Shown: one piece after another, positions 1 to 10,008 of the stretch
Numbering within the stretch: the first letter of the stretch is position 1
Layout of the letters: every line of letters begins with the position of its first letter
Assembly (NCBI RefSeq): GCF_000026005.1
Contig: NC_005295.2
Location: forward strand, 1,294,655-1,358,654
Source: Ehrlichia ruminantium str. Welgevonden
Lineage (GTDB): Bacteria; Pseudomonadota; Alphaproteobacteria; Rickettsiales; Anaplasmataceae
Reading direction: 5' to 3'
Length of the DNA stretch: 64,000 nucleotides
Made by a program: the position numbers and the translations under genes
The notes under the pieces: model-generated
Seen by the model: only the letters and a program-made list of their open reading frames with translations
Told to the model about the DNA's origin: nothing
The model's database searches: none

Positions 1-31
1 CAGTTTTTTTATAGAAGAACAAGTATCAAAC

Positions 32-325
32 ATGTATGCAAAAATATACAGACCAACTAAAAGCGTTATGCAGTCTGGAAAAAACAAATCTAAAACATGG
101 AAATTAGAATTTGGACCATCAAATACTCAATACATAGAACCATTAATGCAATGGACTGGTTCTTGTGATACAATGCAACAAGTTTCTTTATTCTTTGCAA
201 CTAAAGAGCAGGCTATTGCATATGCAAATGCACACAATATTAAACATATAGTATTACAGGAATATTCACAAACTATAGCTCCAAAATCCTACGCTGACAA
301 TTTTACAAGACTGAGGGGAATATAA
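32..325 (+). CDS. NDUFS4-like accessory subunit of respiratory complex I
   Basis: A 97-aa protein matching the ETC complex I subunit (NDUFS4) family, a small peripheral protein of NADH:quinone oxidoreductase found in alpha-proteobacteria and mitochondria. Visible family features are the opening AKIYRPTKSVMQSG, the central block with PLMQWTGSCD, the segment FFATKEQAIAYA and the ending KSYADNFTRLRGI. Length is normal for a bacterial member. The frame stays open to the left window edge, but the ATG at 32 gives the usual family N-terminus, so I take it as the start. It stands alone here with no other complex I gene beside it. The identification is by motif reading only. Confidence 0.88.
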   Translation: MYAKIYRPTKSVMQSGKNKSKTWKLEFGPSNTQYIEPLMQWTGSCDTMQQVSLFFATKEQAIAYANAHNIKHIVLQEYSQTIAPKSYADNFTRLRGI

Positions 326-967
326 TAAACAAGCCATATACTGATATTGGTACTTTTTTATTTTATAATTGATAAACTTAGTAATATACAATAAAACTCT
401 ATAGTTTTATAATAAAGTTATATAAGCCATTATGATAATAAATTATCATTTCTTTTTACTCAATCATAATATCAAGTAAGTTAGTAATTATAACATTGTC
501 AAATAGCGATATATATATAACATACCTGAAATATTATATTTAAAAAATTTTCATATTTTTATATTGTTACCAATACAAAAACTTTATATTTAGCAATTTG
601 CTTAAAACATGAGAATAATCATATAACCAAAATATGCTATTATCTATATACAAAAAACTCATTTCATAGTTAACAATTATACTATGACAAAACTATATTA
701 ATAATACCTACTATAGTTTTTTATAACACTCCATTACATATTAACTGAATACCAATGATGGAGTTATACAACATATCATATGATGAACACTGTAAATTTA
801 ATGGTTATTTAATACACTATGTCTAATATTAACTTATTAACTAATTGATGACTGCATTTTTCCCAGTTATCAAACTTTAACTGGCAGATGTATTTTTCAC
901 AATTCTATAGTTGTAAAGCAATTCATATTTATGCTACAGTATCCTATTAGTATCACATTAAAAAATT
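326..967. other. Gene-free gap with one hairpin
   Basis: AT-rich DNA between the NDUFS4-like gene and the permease. I see no coding-like frame on either strand. The only clear structure is the hairpin at 863-884, listed separately. Confidence 0.6.
863..884. terminator. Perfect 7-bp hairpin upstream of the permease gene
   Basis: CCAGTTA at 863-869 pairs perfectly with TAACTGG at 878-884 around an 8-nt loop. T-runs lie on both sides (about 857-861 and 893-897), so it could act as a terminator in either direction. It is over 500 bp past the upstream gene and about 85 bp before the permease start, so a regulatory role in the permease leader is the alternative. Confidence 0.3.
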
Positions 968-1882
968 ATGTTCTCAGTCCTACTACTCAAGATCTTACCT
1001 GTATATATAACAGTACTGTTAGGGTTTATTGCAGGTAAATTCTTAAAGATAGACAGTCCTAGCATAGCAAAATTATTGTTTTATATTGTAGGACCACTTG
1101 TAATATTCTTTGGTATATCACAGGTAAATATCAACCCAGAAATCCTTTCCTTACCACTCCTAACATGTCTAATATGTTGTATAATGTCAGCTGTAGTATA
1201 TTACACATCTGCCCTAGTGTTTAGAGATAACACAAGAAATATCCTAGCATTCAGTTCAGGAAGTTCTAGCATGGGTTTTTTTGGTCTACCTCTAGCTCTT
1301 GCAATGTTTGATGATAATACAGTATCAATATATTTATTCTGCTATGTAGGAATGTTAATATTTGAAAACAGCTTTGGTTTTTATCTTGCAACTCAGGGAA
1401 TATATACCACTAAAACATGTATAATGAAATTAATAATGTTGCCAGCAATATATGCTGCTATTGCGGCATTATCTTGTAGTTACTTTCATATACATATTCC
1501 AACTTTTCTATCTGATTTTGCAGTAAACATTAGAGGTACTTATGTTATACTGGGAATGATGTTATTAGGTGTAGCTGTTGCAAACATAAAGAGTTTAAGT
1601 ATAGACTGGAAACTCATTTCCCTAGCTGTAATAATAAAATATATACTCTGGCCTGCCTTGGTAATTGGGTACATTGTAATAGATAAACTCACAATACAAC
1701 TATACGATAATGACATATACAGAGCACTAATACTCATAGCAATAGTACCAATGTCAGGTACTAGCATAATATTAGCAACAATATTAAATAATAATCCTGA
1801 TAAAATAGCACTTATGTTACTAGTAAATACCATTATAGGATTATTCTATGTACCTATGATGATTTCATTATTATTATCGTAA
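968..1882 (+). CDS. AEC-family transporter (auxin efflux carrier-type permease)
   Basis: A 304-aa, very hydrophobic protein with about ten predicted membrane segments. It fits the AEC family, whose bacterial members export or import small organic acids; the substrate here cannot be read from sequence. Family-like features are the N-terminal segment ITVLLGFIAGKFLKID, the central FSSGSSSMGFFGLPLALAMF and the C-terminal PMSGTSIILATIL. Length is typical (300-320 aa). The first ATG is used; no strong Shine-Dalgarno sequence precedes it. The gene is isolated, with gaps of about 640 bp upstream and nearly 2 kb downstream. Confidence 0.85.
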   Translation: MFSVLLLKILPVYITVLLGFIAGKFLKIDSPSIAKLLFYIVGPLVIFFGISQVNINPEILSLPLLTCLICCIMSAVVYYTSALVFRDNTRNILAFSSGSSSMGFFGLPLALAMFDDNTVSIYLFCYVGMLIFENSFGFYLATQGIYTTKTCIMKLIMLPAIYAAIAALSCSYFHIHIPTFLSDFAVNIRGTYVILGMMLLGVAVANIKSLSIDWKLISLAVIIKYILWPALVIGYIVIDKLTIQLYDNDIYRALILIAIVPMSGTSIILATILNNNPDKIALMLLVNTIIGLFYVPMMISLLLS

Positions 1883-2934
1883 AAATATTAAACACATACA
1901 AGATATTATTTTATTACAATACATGTTTAATATGCAATCTTATGAACGTTAATTATATGGAATACATAAGTAAGTACACAACTTTTCATCAATATAAAAT
2001 TTATTAAAATTAGTCAGCTGTGTATTTTCAAATTAACAATTATAACTTATATTAATAAGTATGATATACTACTAGTAAATCTCATAGTAAAATACTTACA
2101 ATAAACTAATATATAATTTACAAGACACAAATTTATAATAACATACGCTGCATATATAACACATTTCATAAACAGATGCTTTACTACTAATCAAAGTTCA
2201 ATATCTGTAAAATTTATAGTTACTTTTAATAGACATGTTATCACTTTTTATTATAGAAAATAATCTATAATTATAGAGCTTGTTTTATTAGAATAAACAC
2301 AAAACTAGGACTGTTAAAGTTAGACAAAATTTTACTGTTATCCTACTTTGCAGAAAATAATATCTTTTATTGCTACATATATGATACATACCATGTGTGC
2401 TAATAAACTAAGATTAATATAACAAACCATACCCTTATAAACCTACAAAAATTCCTTTTTAATAATTTTAAGATTATGAGCATTACAATAGCTTTCACTT
2501 AATGATAATTAATAAAAACTTTCTGTAATGTTACATGTATAGTCCTATAAAAATTATCACAATATATTCTAATTATCTTAGAATTATAGATAATTCTAAT
2601 TTCCTTCACCTCATTATAACAAAATAAAGTAAAATTTTCCGTTTTCTAGAATGTACATATCTAATATCATGACTAATATTAGAGTAAACAATATTCCTAC
2701 AAAATCATCAAAATGTGTTTTCAACAACTCTAAAATACTTGTTTTAATAAATAATAGCTCTATTTAAACTGTGGTTTACTTTATATATGGTAAATTTTTC
2801 GTTGATGTCACAATACATATAAACATTTTCAGTATAGGAAATATATGCTTTATTAAGTAATATGGGCTCAAAAGAACACTACTACTACTTCAATATCAGT
2901 TAATCCACAAGAAAAACTTTTATATTATTACATA
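1883..2934. other. Gene-free gap before the 148-bp array
   Basis: About 1 kb of AT-rich DNA with stops in all frames. I found no gene, RNA or clear repeat in it. Confidence 0.55.
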
Positions 2935-3685
2935 AATCTATGTATTACTATTTATATCATCATAATCAAACAACAATATCTTATACAAAACTGCCAACAT
3001 ATTTTAAAAACCTAAATTGCAATCATACCTTTACCTCATTGTACTGGCATACACAATCAAAAATTTTTAACTTAACATACATTATTTATGTACTACTATT
3101 TATATCATCATAATCAAATAACAATATCTTATACAAAACTGCCAACATATCTTAAAAACCTAAATTGCAATTATACCTTTACCTCATTGTATTGGCATAC
3201 ACAATCAAAAATTTTTAACTTAACATACATTATTTATGTACTACTATTTATATCATCATAATCAAATAACAATATCTTATACAAAACTACTAATATATTT
3301 TAAAAAACCTAAATTGCAATTATACCTTTATCTCACTGTATTGGCATACACAATCAAAAATTTTTAACTTAACATACATTATTTATGTACTACTATTTAT
3401 ATCATCATAATCAAATAACAATATCTTATACAAAACTACTAATATATTTTAAAAAACCTAAATTGCAATTATACCTTTACCTCATTGTATTGGCATACAC
3501 AATCAAAAATTTTTAACTTAATATACATTATTTATGTACTACTACTTATATCATCATAATCAAATAACAATATCTTATACAAAACTACTAATATATTTTA
3601 AAAAACCTAAATTGCAATTATACCTTTATCTCACTGTATTGACATACAAATCAAAAGTTTTTTACTTAATACACATTGATGTAAT
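2935..3685. repeat. Tandem array, 5 copies of a 148-149 bp unit
   Basis: The anchor TATCATCATAATCAAA recurs at intervals of 148, 148, 149 and 149 bp, with the word starting near 2951, 3099, 3247, 3396 and 3545. The middle copies differ at only a few positions; the first and last are more diverged. The unit has stops in all frames, so it is not coding. The array lies just before the inverted copy of the surA 3' end. Confidence 0.93.
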
Positions 3686-3849
3686 ACTATAACAAACATT
3701 TACATTATAACATACATATTACTAATAATATTTTCATCAAATTGTAAAACATAGCAGCAATAATATTACGACTAATAATCTGATTATTTTGATAAAATAG
3801 ATTTTTTACTATATATAACAATATCAAACAACCTAATATAGCTTAAATA

Positions 3850-4070
3850 TCTGTAAAAATTCAGAGTAATTTACAATCTCTTGACATTGGGAGTATTGTG
3901 GAAGTTACGAATAATGATGCTGTAAATATCATTATGTTATGTAATGTAACAAAAGGTAAGGCTGATGACACTAGTGTTAGTGATGTTAATATGATAAAGC
4001 AGAAGCTATATATGGAAAAGTTAACTATGCAAAGCGAGTATTTATTGTCTACTTTAAAGAAAAGTTCTTT
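3850..4070 (+). pseudogene. Inverted duplicate of the surA-like gene 3' end (left arm)
   Basis: These 221 bp are the reverse complement of 4679-4899 with no difference that I could find by eye. They encode the last part of the chaperone at 4660-5874: the frame from 3898 reads EVTNNDAVNIIMLCNVTKGK and on to LSTLKKSS exactly as in the parent, then changes to FKINL and a stop. The match stops at a mismatch at 3849/4900 and at 4071/4678. There is no start signal for a separate protein; the ATG-like opening at 3898 is GTG in the duplicated text. I regard it as a gene fragment, not a functional gene. Confidence 0.9.
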
Positions 4071-4654
4071 TAAGATAAATTTGTAACATCAGCACACAAT
4101 ATTGCTTTATTAAATCGTAATATGATCACTTTAGAAGTTCCATAAGTACGTTCAACTAGTACCTGATATCCTAAAGGAAAAACAACAGAAGTTTTTCTAC
4201 TAACTCTAACCATAACTATACTATCGTCATTAATCCAACCAAAATTAATGAGGATATTCAGAGTGATATTAACTAATGTAGGATTATTATATGGTGGATC
4301 AACAAAAACAATATCATATTGATCATTTGCAATAGATAACCTTTCTACATCACAACACATCAATACAACATTATCTGTTAGACCCAAATATTCAGATGTT
4401 TGTTTAACTAAGCGTAAATTATAATGGTTAATATCAACTAATAAAGAACTTGCTGCACCTCTTGATAATGCCTCAAAAGATAATGATCCACTACCACAAA
4501 ACAAATCAAGAACTTTACAACCTTGAATGCTCATGCGAGATGAGATTATATTAAAGACCGACTCCCTAATTATAGACATAGCAGGCCGAGCACTCAAAAA
4601 TTTATCAGAAAATATTTTACGTCCTCGGTATTTTCCAGATATGATACGTAGCAT
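4070..4654 (-). CDS. rsmD: 16S rRNA (guanine-966-N2) methyltransferase RsmD
   Basis: A 194-aa Rossmann-fold methyltransferase that modifies G966 of 16S rRNA in the small ribosomal subunit using S-adenosylmethionine. Visible motifs are the N-terminal LRIISGKYRGRKI, the SAM-binding VLDLFCGSGSLSFEA (about residues 48-62) and the catalytic DPPYNNP (from residue 119). Length is typical. It starts 5 bp after the surA-like stop, so the two are probably co-transcribed. Its TAA stop shares one base with the left arm of the 221-bp inverted repeat, so the whole gene sits between the two arms. The final residues, CADVTNLS, may have been set by that rearrangement. Confidence 0.93.
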   Translation of the reverse strand: MLRIISGKYRGRKIFSDKFLSARPAMSIIRESVFNIISSRMSIQGCKVLDLFCGSGSLSFEALSRGAASSLLVDINHYNLRLVKQTSEYLGLTDNVVLMCCDVERLSIANDQYDIVFVDPPYNNPTLVNITLNILINFGWINDDSIVMVRVSRKTSVVFPLGYQVLVERTYGTSKVIILRFNKAILCADVTNLS

Positions 4655-4659
4655 AGTAA

Positions 4660-5874
4660 CTAATTATACTTTTCTATTAAAGAACTTTTCTTTAAAGTAG
4701 ACAATAAATACTCGCTTTGCATAGTTAACTTTTCCATATATAGCTTCTGCTTTATCATATTAACATCACTAACACTAGTGTCATCAGCCTTACCTTTTGT
4801 TACATTACATAACATAATGATATTTACAGCATCATTATTCGTAACTTCCACAATACTCCCAATGTCAAGAGATTGTAAATTACTCTGAATTTTTACAGAC
4901 AAGTCTTTTACTTTCGCAACAAAACTCAATGGTTTTGGTAAGCCAAGCTCAGCTGCAATATTCTGAAAATTCTCACACTTAGCTTTAGTCTTCAGTAAAC
5001 TAATCTGATCAACATATTTTTTACTTTCTTGAACATCTAAATACATTTGCTGTAGATTGACACTACTGTTTGCAAACTCTCTATTTATTTCAAACCTATT
5101 AAGTAACTTTATAATCAGATTCCCATATTCAGTCTTAATTGGACCAATTACATCATTAACTTTAGCATTCAATAATTGGTTAGCCAATACTATATCAACA
5201 TCTTTAAGATTAATGCTAGTTTCTTCGAACAGTAATCCTTCAACGCGCTTTTTAATATTATCAATACTTATTCCATCATGTAAACTACGTATCACATCAG
5301 TTACATTATTATCACTCAAACCAACTGGTAATACAATCTCTTGAATATGCACAAATATATTTAAACCATTAGGGGATAACATAGTATCTTGACTATCCAA
5401 TATCTCTTTATTACTAACACTAATATAAGGGACAACCTTTAACATCAAGATTTTATTCCACAGTAACTTGGATTTTACATGCTGTATTAACATATCATAA
5501 TCTAACCCTTGCTGTTCAGTATAAGATTTAAAGTCATTATTATGATTTTCCTTATGGTTAGAACCTTTCATAACAAATAATTGGTTAACAGCATCCAAGA
5601 TTTCTTGTTCACTCACCACAACTTTAAGTTTTTCAGCTTCCTGCTTCCATATATACTCATCAATTAGAGAATCTAATTCTATATCCTTAGCTACATCACT
5701 ATCAACATGATAAAAGAATTTACTTATAGCAATATATCTTTCTAGGTCTAAGCTAGAAATCAATTCACCATTAACCATAGCTACCATTTTCACATTAGCA
5801 AAAGCATTAGAACAATAGAAAGCAAATATTAAAAGAAACAACCCTATTGTACGATTACGCATATGAATTATCAT
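4660..5874 (-). CDS. SurA-like periplasmic chaperone / peptidyl-prolyl isomerase
   Basis: A SurA_N-type protein of about 404 aa, expected to escort outer-membrane proteins in the periplasm. It has a signal peptide (MRNRTIGLFLLIFAFYC then SNAFA) followed by the SurA N-terminal signature VNGELISSLDLERYIAISKF. A parvulin-like region follows the middle (IFVHIQEIVLP) but looks degenerate, so isomerase activity is uncertain. The frame is open to 5937, but AGGGAG at about 5884-5889 is well placed for the ATG at 5874, and this start gives a clean signal peptide. The last 221 bp before the end (4679-4899) are the right arm of the inverted repeat. rsmD follows after 5 bp. Confidence 0.85.
   Translation of the reverse strand: MIIHMRNRTIGLFLLIFAFYCSNAFANVKMVAMVNGELISSLDLERYIAISKFFYHVDSDVAKDIELDSLIDEYIWKQEAEKLKVVVSEQEILDAVNQLFVMKGSNHKENHNNDFKSYTEQQGLDYDMLIQHVKSKLLWNKILMLKVVPYISVSNKEILDSQDTMLSPNGLNIFVHIQEIVLPVGLSDNNVTDVIRSLHDGISIDNIKKRVEGLLFEETSINLKDVDIVLANQLLNAKVNDVIGPIKTEYGNLIIKLLNRFEINREFANSSVNLQQMYLDVQESKKYVDQISLLKTKAKCENFQNIAAELGLPKPLSFVAKVKDLSVKIQSNLQSLDIGSIVEVTNNDAVNIIMLCNVTKGKADDTSVSDVNMIKQKLYMEKLTMQSEYLLSTLKKSSLIEKYN
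4679..4899 (-). repeat. Right arm of the 221-bp inverted repeat flanking rsmD
   Basis: This is the original copy, inside the surA-like gene, of the segment found in opposite orientation at 3850-4070. The arms enclose a 608-bp spacer (4071-4678) that contains all of rsmD except the first base of its stop codon. Confidence 0.92.
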
Positions 5875-5937
5875 TAACAAGTTCTCCCTATTAACTATCA
5901 TATAAAAACACAGTAATGTCAAAAATTCTTTAACCAT

Positions 5938-7936
5938 TTAAAACACAATATCTTAAACAATATTAACCTACACTATAACTCAAGTATCACACAAAAGATA
6001 AAAAAATATAAAAGTAGGTCTTTCGAACATCCAATATAATCATCTGATATGTTAAACTTACATTAAAATACTGCTTAAAAAAATAACAATTACCTCATAC
6101 CTACTCGCATTTCTTTACAGAACTTTTTGACAATAACTTAAATTATGAAACACTTGTAACTATATATACAAAGCAGATATCACAAAGTTATAAAATAAAT
6201 TAACATCCACATACTGATTAACAATACTAGAACCCAATCGCATTAGATAATTCCCTGATTAAATAATAGAGTAAAACATAATATAAATATTCGATAACTC
6301 TGATAACAAATATAAAGGTGAAGCAGTCAATATAAAACAATATTTATTATCTAACTAAATTTAACTGTCCATTAGGCTCATAAAACAGTAAAGATAGTAC
6401 AAATACCTGATACTATTTCATCATAAATATTAAACAAGCAATCAATATAAAACATAAATTAATGTAACCACATTATTAAACAATATAGTTATTATCTAAT
6501 TAAATTTAATTGTCCATTAGGCTCATAAAACAGTAATGTCAATTAATATAATTAATACTATGATTTAATTAAATAGCGAAATTACAAGATAAAACCTATA
6601 AAATTTAACAATCACATAAATAAAATATAAGTATGTTTTATAATCAACAAAGGTAAAGTAACCATATTATCCATGTAATATTATTATTTTTTAATAAATA
6701 TAAAGAATGAAAATAACGTGCTTTTGGTCTAATCCTAACTATAGCCTTGATACTACTTCTTTATTGATTATACACATCAGGAAACACTTTAGCAATTTTA
6801 TCAATTGCATATTATTCTTTATATAAAAATAAAATTGTACCACATTGATTTATGATTTCCAAATTTGATAATTAAGAAACTGGTGTTATTTAAATAACAA
6901 AAATGTAAAAGACATCAAATACAAGATTTTTAAAATCACCTTATATAATAATATAATTTTTTTGGGGAAACTTTACTAAAAAAATGACTACTCAAACAGT
7001 TATATAAAATATACTAGAATACCTATGATCTTTAATAAACATACCAATGGAAACAATTTATGATAATAAGTAGCATGGAAATTTTAAGCTCTCCTTAAAT
7101 TTCAATAGACATATAAACTTAGTATTACAATAAAAAACACATTTTTAAACCCATATCTTATTATTAGTGTAAAACTAAATAGTAGTCTTATTATTTAAGA
7201 ATTTATAAAAGATATTAAAATTACTAGTAAATTTTATATTAAGATAGATTCAAGGACTTTTTCCATCCAATAAATAACAGAAATAAAACACCAATTTTTA
7301 ACAGCAAAACATTTGTACACACTAAATAAGACAAATATTTGTAATTAAAAGCATAATATTTAGAAAATGTATAACTTTACTTCTCCAAAAAACTATATAA
7401 ACCCAATAGAATATATAGCAGAATATTATAAAAAGCTTTATTAAAGGATATAGATTTCTTTTTTTAATAAAAACAAAAGTAAAATTATTATTTTATAAGC
7501 TTTATAGAGAAGCATTATATACACTATATAATTTTGTAAGGCAAATTTGTAATTAAAAGTATAATATAAAAAAATATAATCTCTCGTTTTCAACCACAAA
7601 TTATGAGAAATAAGAAAGATTCCTAGTTAAACATCCTATATACAACAGAAAATAATTTTTCTTTAACAAATATAAAAATTAAGTAGCTTTATCAATTTCA
7701 TAAACTTTATCAGAAAATACCCATATATAACACTCACCAAGATGCAGTATGAAATAAGCTTTCATTCTTTTCAGATACTGTCAGTTATTTAAATAAGTAT
7801 AAGACTTTATAAAATACATGATAACCCAAATCTATACCAAACTACATAAAAAATAAGTTACATCTTTAATTATACAACATATTAATAACACTGAAATACA
7901 CATTCCCTATATCACAAAAACAGAAAGTAAAGATGG
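5938..7936. other. 2-kb gap with diverged repeats and one coding-like remnant
   Basis: No intact gene is visible. A phrase near 6342-6394 (containing GTCCATTAGGCTCATAAAAC) recurs near 6482-6534, about 140 bp on, so part is an old tandem duplication. A second pair sits near 7336 and 7547 around TTGTAATTAAAAG. On the minus strand 6764-6808 reads AIDKIAKVFPDVYNQ, and after one stop 6650-6760 continues RSSIKAIVRIRPKARYFH; this looks like decayed coding sequence that I cannot assign. Confidence 0.45.
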
Positions 7937-8011
7937 GGCGAATGACCAGAATCGAACTGGCGACCTTCAGTGCCACAAACTGACGCTCTAACCTGCTGAG
8001 CTACATCCGCC
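7937..8011 (-). tRNA. tRNA-His (anticodon GTG)
   Basis: The minus strand folds into a full cloverleaf: acceptor GCGGATG pairs with CATTCGC, D-arm GCTC/GAGC, anticodon stem TCAGT/ACTGA around loop TTGTGGC, and T-arm GCCAG TTCGATT CTGGT (closing with one mismatch-free stem of five). The anticodon GTG reads histidine codons. An extra G at position -1 (8011) faces C73 (7937), the identity feature of bacterial tRNA-His. The CCA end is not encoded in full. It stands alone in a 4-kb region with few genes. Confidence 0.95.
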
Positions 8012-9451
8012 ATATTTAAATAATAAGTACTTCAGTATTTTTACCACAAAAAAATATAAGTTCAACACTGATCTATATAAAGTAATGTTATCAGTATAAA
8101 CCAAGACTATAAATTTAAAACAGTAAATTTACCAATAACAACAAAATTAATATTATTCACTATAACCATAAATAATATTATAAATATATCAACTAATAAA
8201 TAATATTTTATATGCCATCTTCATTAAAAATAATCTGACCAATAAATACAAAAAATGCAAGATAATATTACACATCTACATTAACTATTTCTCAGTTAAT
8301 TTACCAGAATATAATTTTCTATTTATTATATAATCAAAACTTAAAAATATTTACTGTATATACAGAATCCAGATCTTATATATCCAATAAAATTGCTACT
8401 ATAATATACTATAGTATTAAATGTAAAATTCTTAATAATCAGATAAGAACACCTATCATATAGATAACAGATCATAAGTTTATTATAAAACAAATAGATA
8501 AGTAACTTATAAAATTTACCATATATTTACGACTGGATGTATACAAACTCATCTAAAGTACTAACAACAGCATTACTTTGACAACAGCTTATAAAATGAT
8601 AATGGAAAAAATAACTAATTTTGCTTGGACAAAAAACAACACTTTGAGAAATATGACAGTAGTCATGCGTAACCAATTATTTCTTAATTACTAAAACACT
8701 ACTTGTAACATATATAAATTCAGTTAATCATTTCTAAGATATAATATTGACAAATATTTTAACTAATATACTTCTTAAAAAATACATTATCACTTACAAA
8801 GCTATCAAAAAAAACAATACTTAATAAATGAACACACTGTTAAATATTATATACCTAACTTTAATAGTATTAAGTTGTATCTTTATATTAAAGAAATAAA
8901 CTTCTAATAATATAATTCTAGGTTTTACACTTCATACATTTTAATATTAACTTGAAAAAATACAGATTAATAAATTTTTAATTAATTTCTAATCTTAATA
9001 AGTAATTGCATAAATTGATTTTTAATTTTATAAGCACATTCTACAATCAACCAAATACGCTAACATAGATAGGCATAATATAAGTTACCTTTTAACTAGA
9101 GAAATAATAACTTACTCAAGTAACATAACAGATATTTTAAACCTCATACTAAACTCATTTTAATAAGTGATGTCCATTTTAAAATAAAATAATCCAAAAA
9201 AAAGTCCAAAATACACAAATAATTTACTATCTACCAAAAAAAAAAAACAAACAACTTAACAAAACCATACTAATAAATATTTTAAACCCAACATAACCTA
9301 ACAGCAGGGTACACCACTTTTAAAATTGGAGTACAATCTTTCTTGTATACATATAAGAATTATGATAGTTCCTTTCTTATTTATTATATAACACTGAGCT
9401 AATACTATAGGATATTACAAATATATGGGATAATATAATAGTTATCTGTGT
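8012..9451. other. Gap between tRNA-His and the 9.5-kb remnants
   Basis: Mostly AT-rich DNA with no supported gene. The only coding-like stretch is at 8596-8694 (+), a 32-codon frame reading KITNFAWTKNNTLRNMTVVM, too short to call and without relatives that I recognise. Confidence 0.45.
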
Positions 9452-9532
9452 TTATTTAGTTGGAATATTGAGTATTTCAGCAGCAATGTAAGGGTATTCT
9501 ACTAAGCGAAATAAATTTGTTAAGTCTATTAG
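9452..9532 (-). pseudogene. C-terminal coding remnant, unidentified
   Basis: The minus strand reads LIDLTNLFRLVEYPYIAAEI and then LNIPTK before a TAA stop, preceded directly by an in-frame TAG. The amphipathic, normal-looking composition stands out against the surrounding DNA, where no frame looks like protein. It resembles the end of a helical protein. I do not recognise the parent. Confidence 0.35.
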
Positions 9533-9609
9533 CTATTGGTTGTTGGAATAATGTTTATTATGCAGAATTATACTACTAATTTAATAGTGTCTCCATAGTT
9601 ATATTCATA

Positions 9610-9780
9610 TCAAGATATCTTACTTAAAAAGTTGACCATATATGTGGTATTAAAATTAATATCACTAATATTATCTTCACATCGACTATCACGCCAACTA
9701 TGATTATTATGAAGTATACGACGACGACCACAACAACATGAACTAATGATCATGACAATACATATAATAAAAACTCCCAT
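9610..9780 (-). CDS. Possible 56-aa membrane peptide with Cys triplet
   Basis: A short frame on the minus strand starting MGVFIICIVMIISSCCCGRR. It has one hydrophobic segment, three consecutive cysteines, three arginines, then a polar tail ending MVNFLSKIS. The layout (hydrophobic stretch, Cys, then Arg cluster) resembles a small single-pass or lipoprotein-like peptide with its charged end in the cytoplasm. Codon choice is richer in G and C than the neighbouring DNA, which favours real coding. There is no clear ribosome-binding site, and the frame is open some 75 bp further upstream without another ATG. Function unknown. Confidence 0.4.
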   Translation of the reverse strand: MGVFIICIVMIISSCCCGRRRILHNNHSWRDSRCEDNISDINFNTTYMVNFLSKIS

Positions 9781-10008
9781 AAAAAAGTATAAGAGGTTCT
9801 GGGATACTGAATAGTATAAATATATCTCACAAGAATCAGATATATAGACAATCCATCACTTGATAAAAATATAATAACTTAATAAACCTAGAAATGATAT
9901 TTCACAAAGCCAACGTCAAGCAAAGCAGTAAATTACATAAGCTCATCATTCATTAAAAAACACACTATCCATAAAAACTCATTGACCACATATTTAATAC
10001 ATTAACAT

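Noticed and set aside
1540-1833. 97-aa minus-strand frame
   Set aside because: Antisense to the AEC-family permease, which has clear family features.
2935-3685. Regular repeats considered as a CRISPR array
   Set aside because: The whole 148-bp unit is repeated with no unique spacers, and no cas gene is present; the same holds for the other arrays.
4070-4654. rsmD with 221-bp inverted flanks considered as a transposon
   Set aside because: The arms are the coding end of the neighbouring chaperone gene, and the enclosed gene is an rRNA methyltransferase, not a transposase.
5057-5344. 95-aa plus-strand frame
   Set aside because: Lies fully antisense within the surA-like gene.
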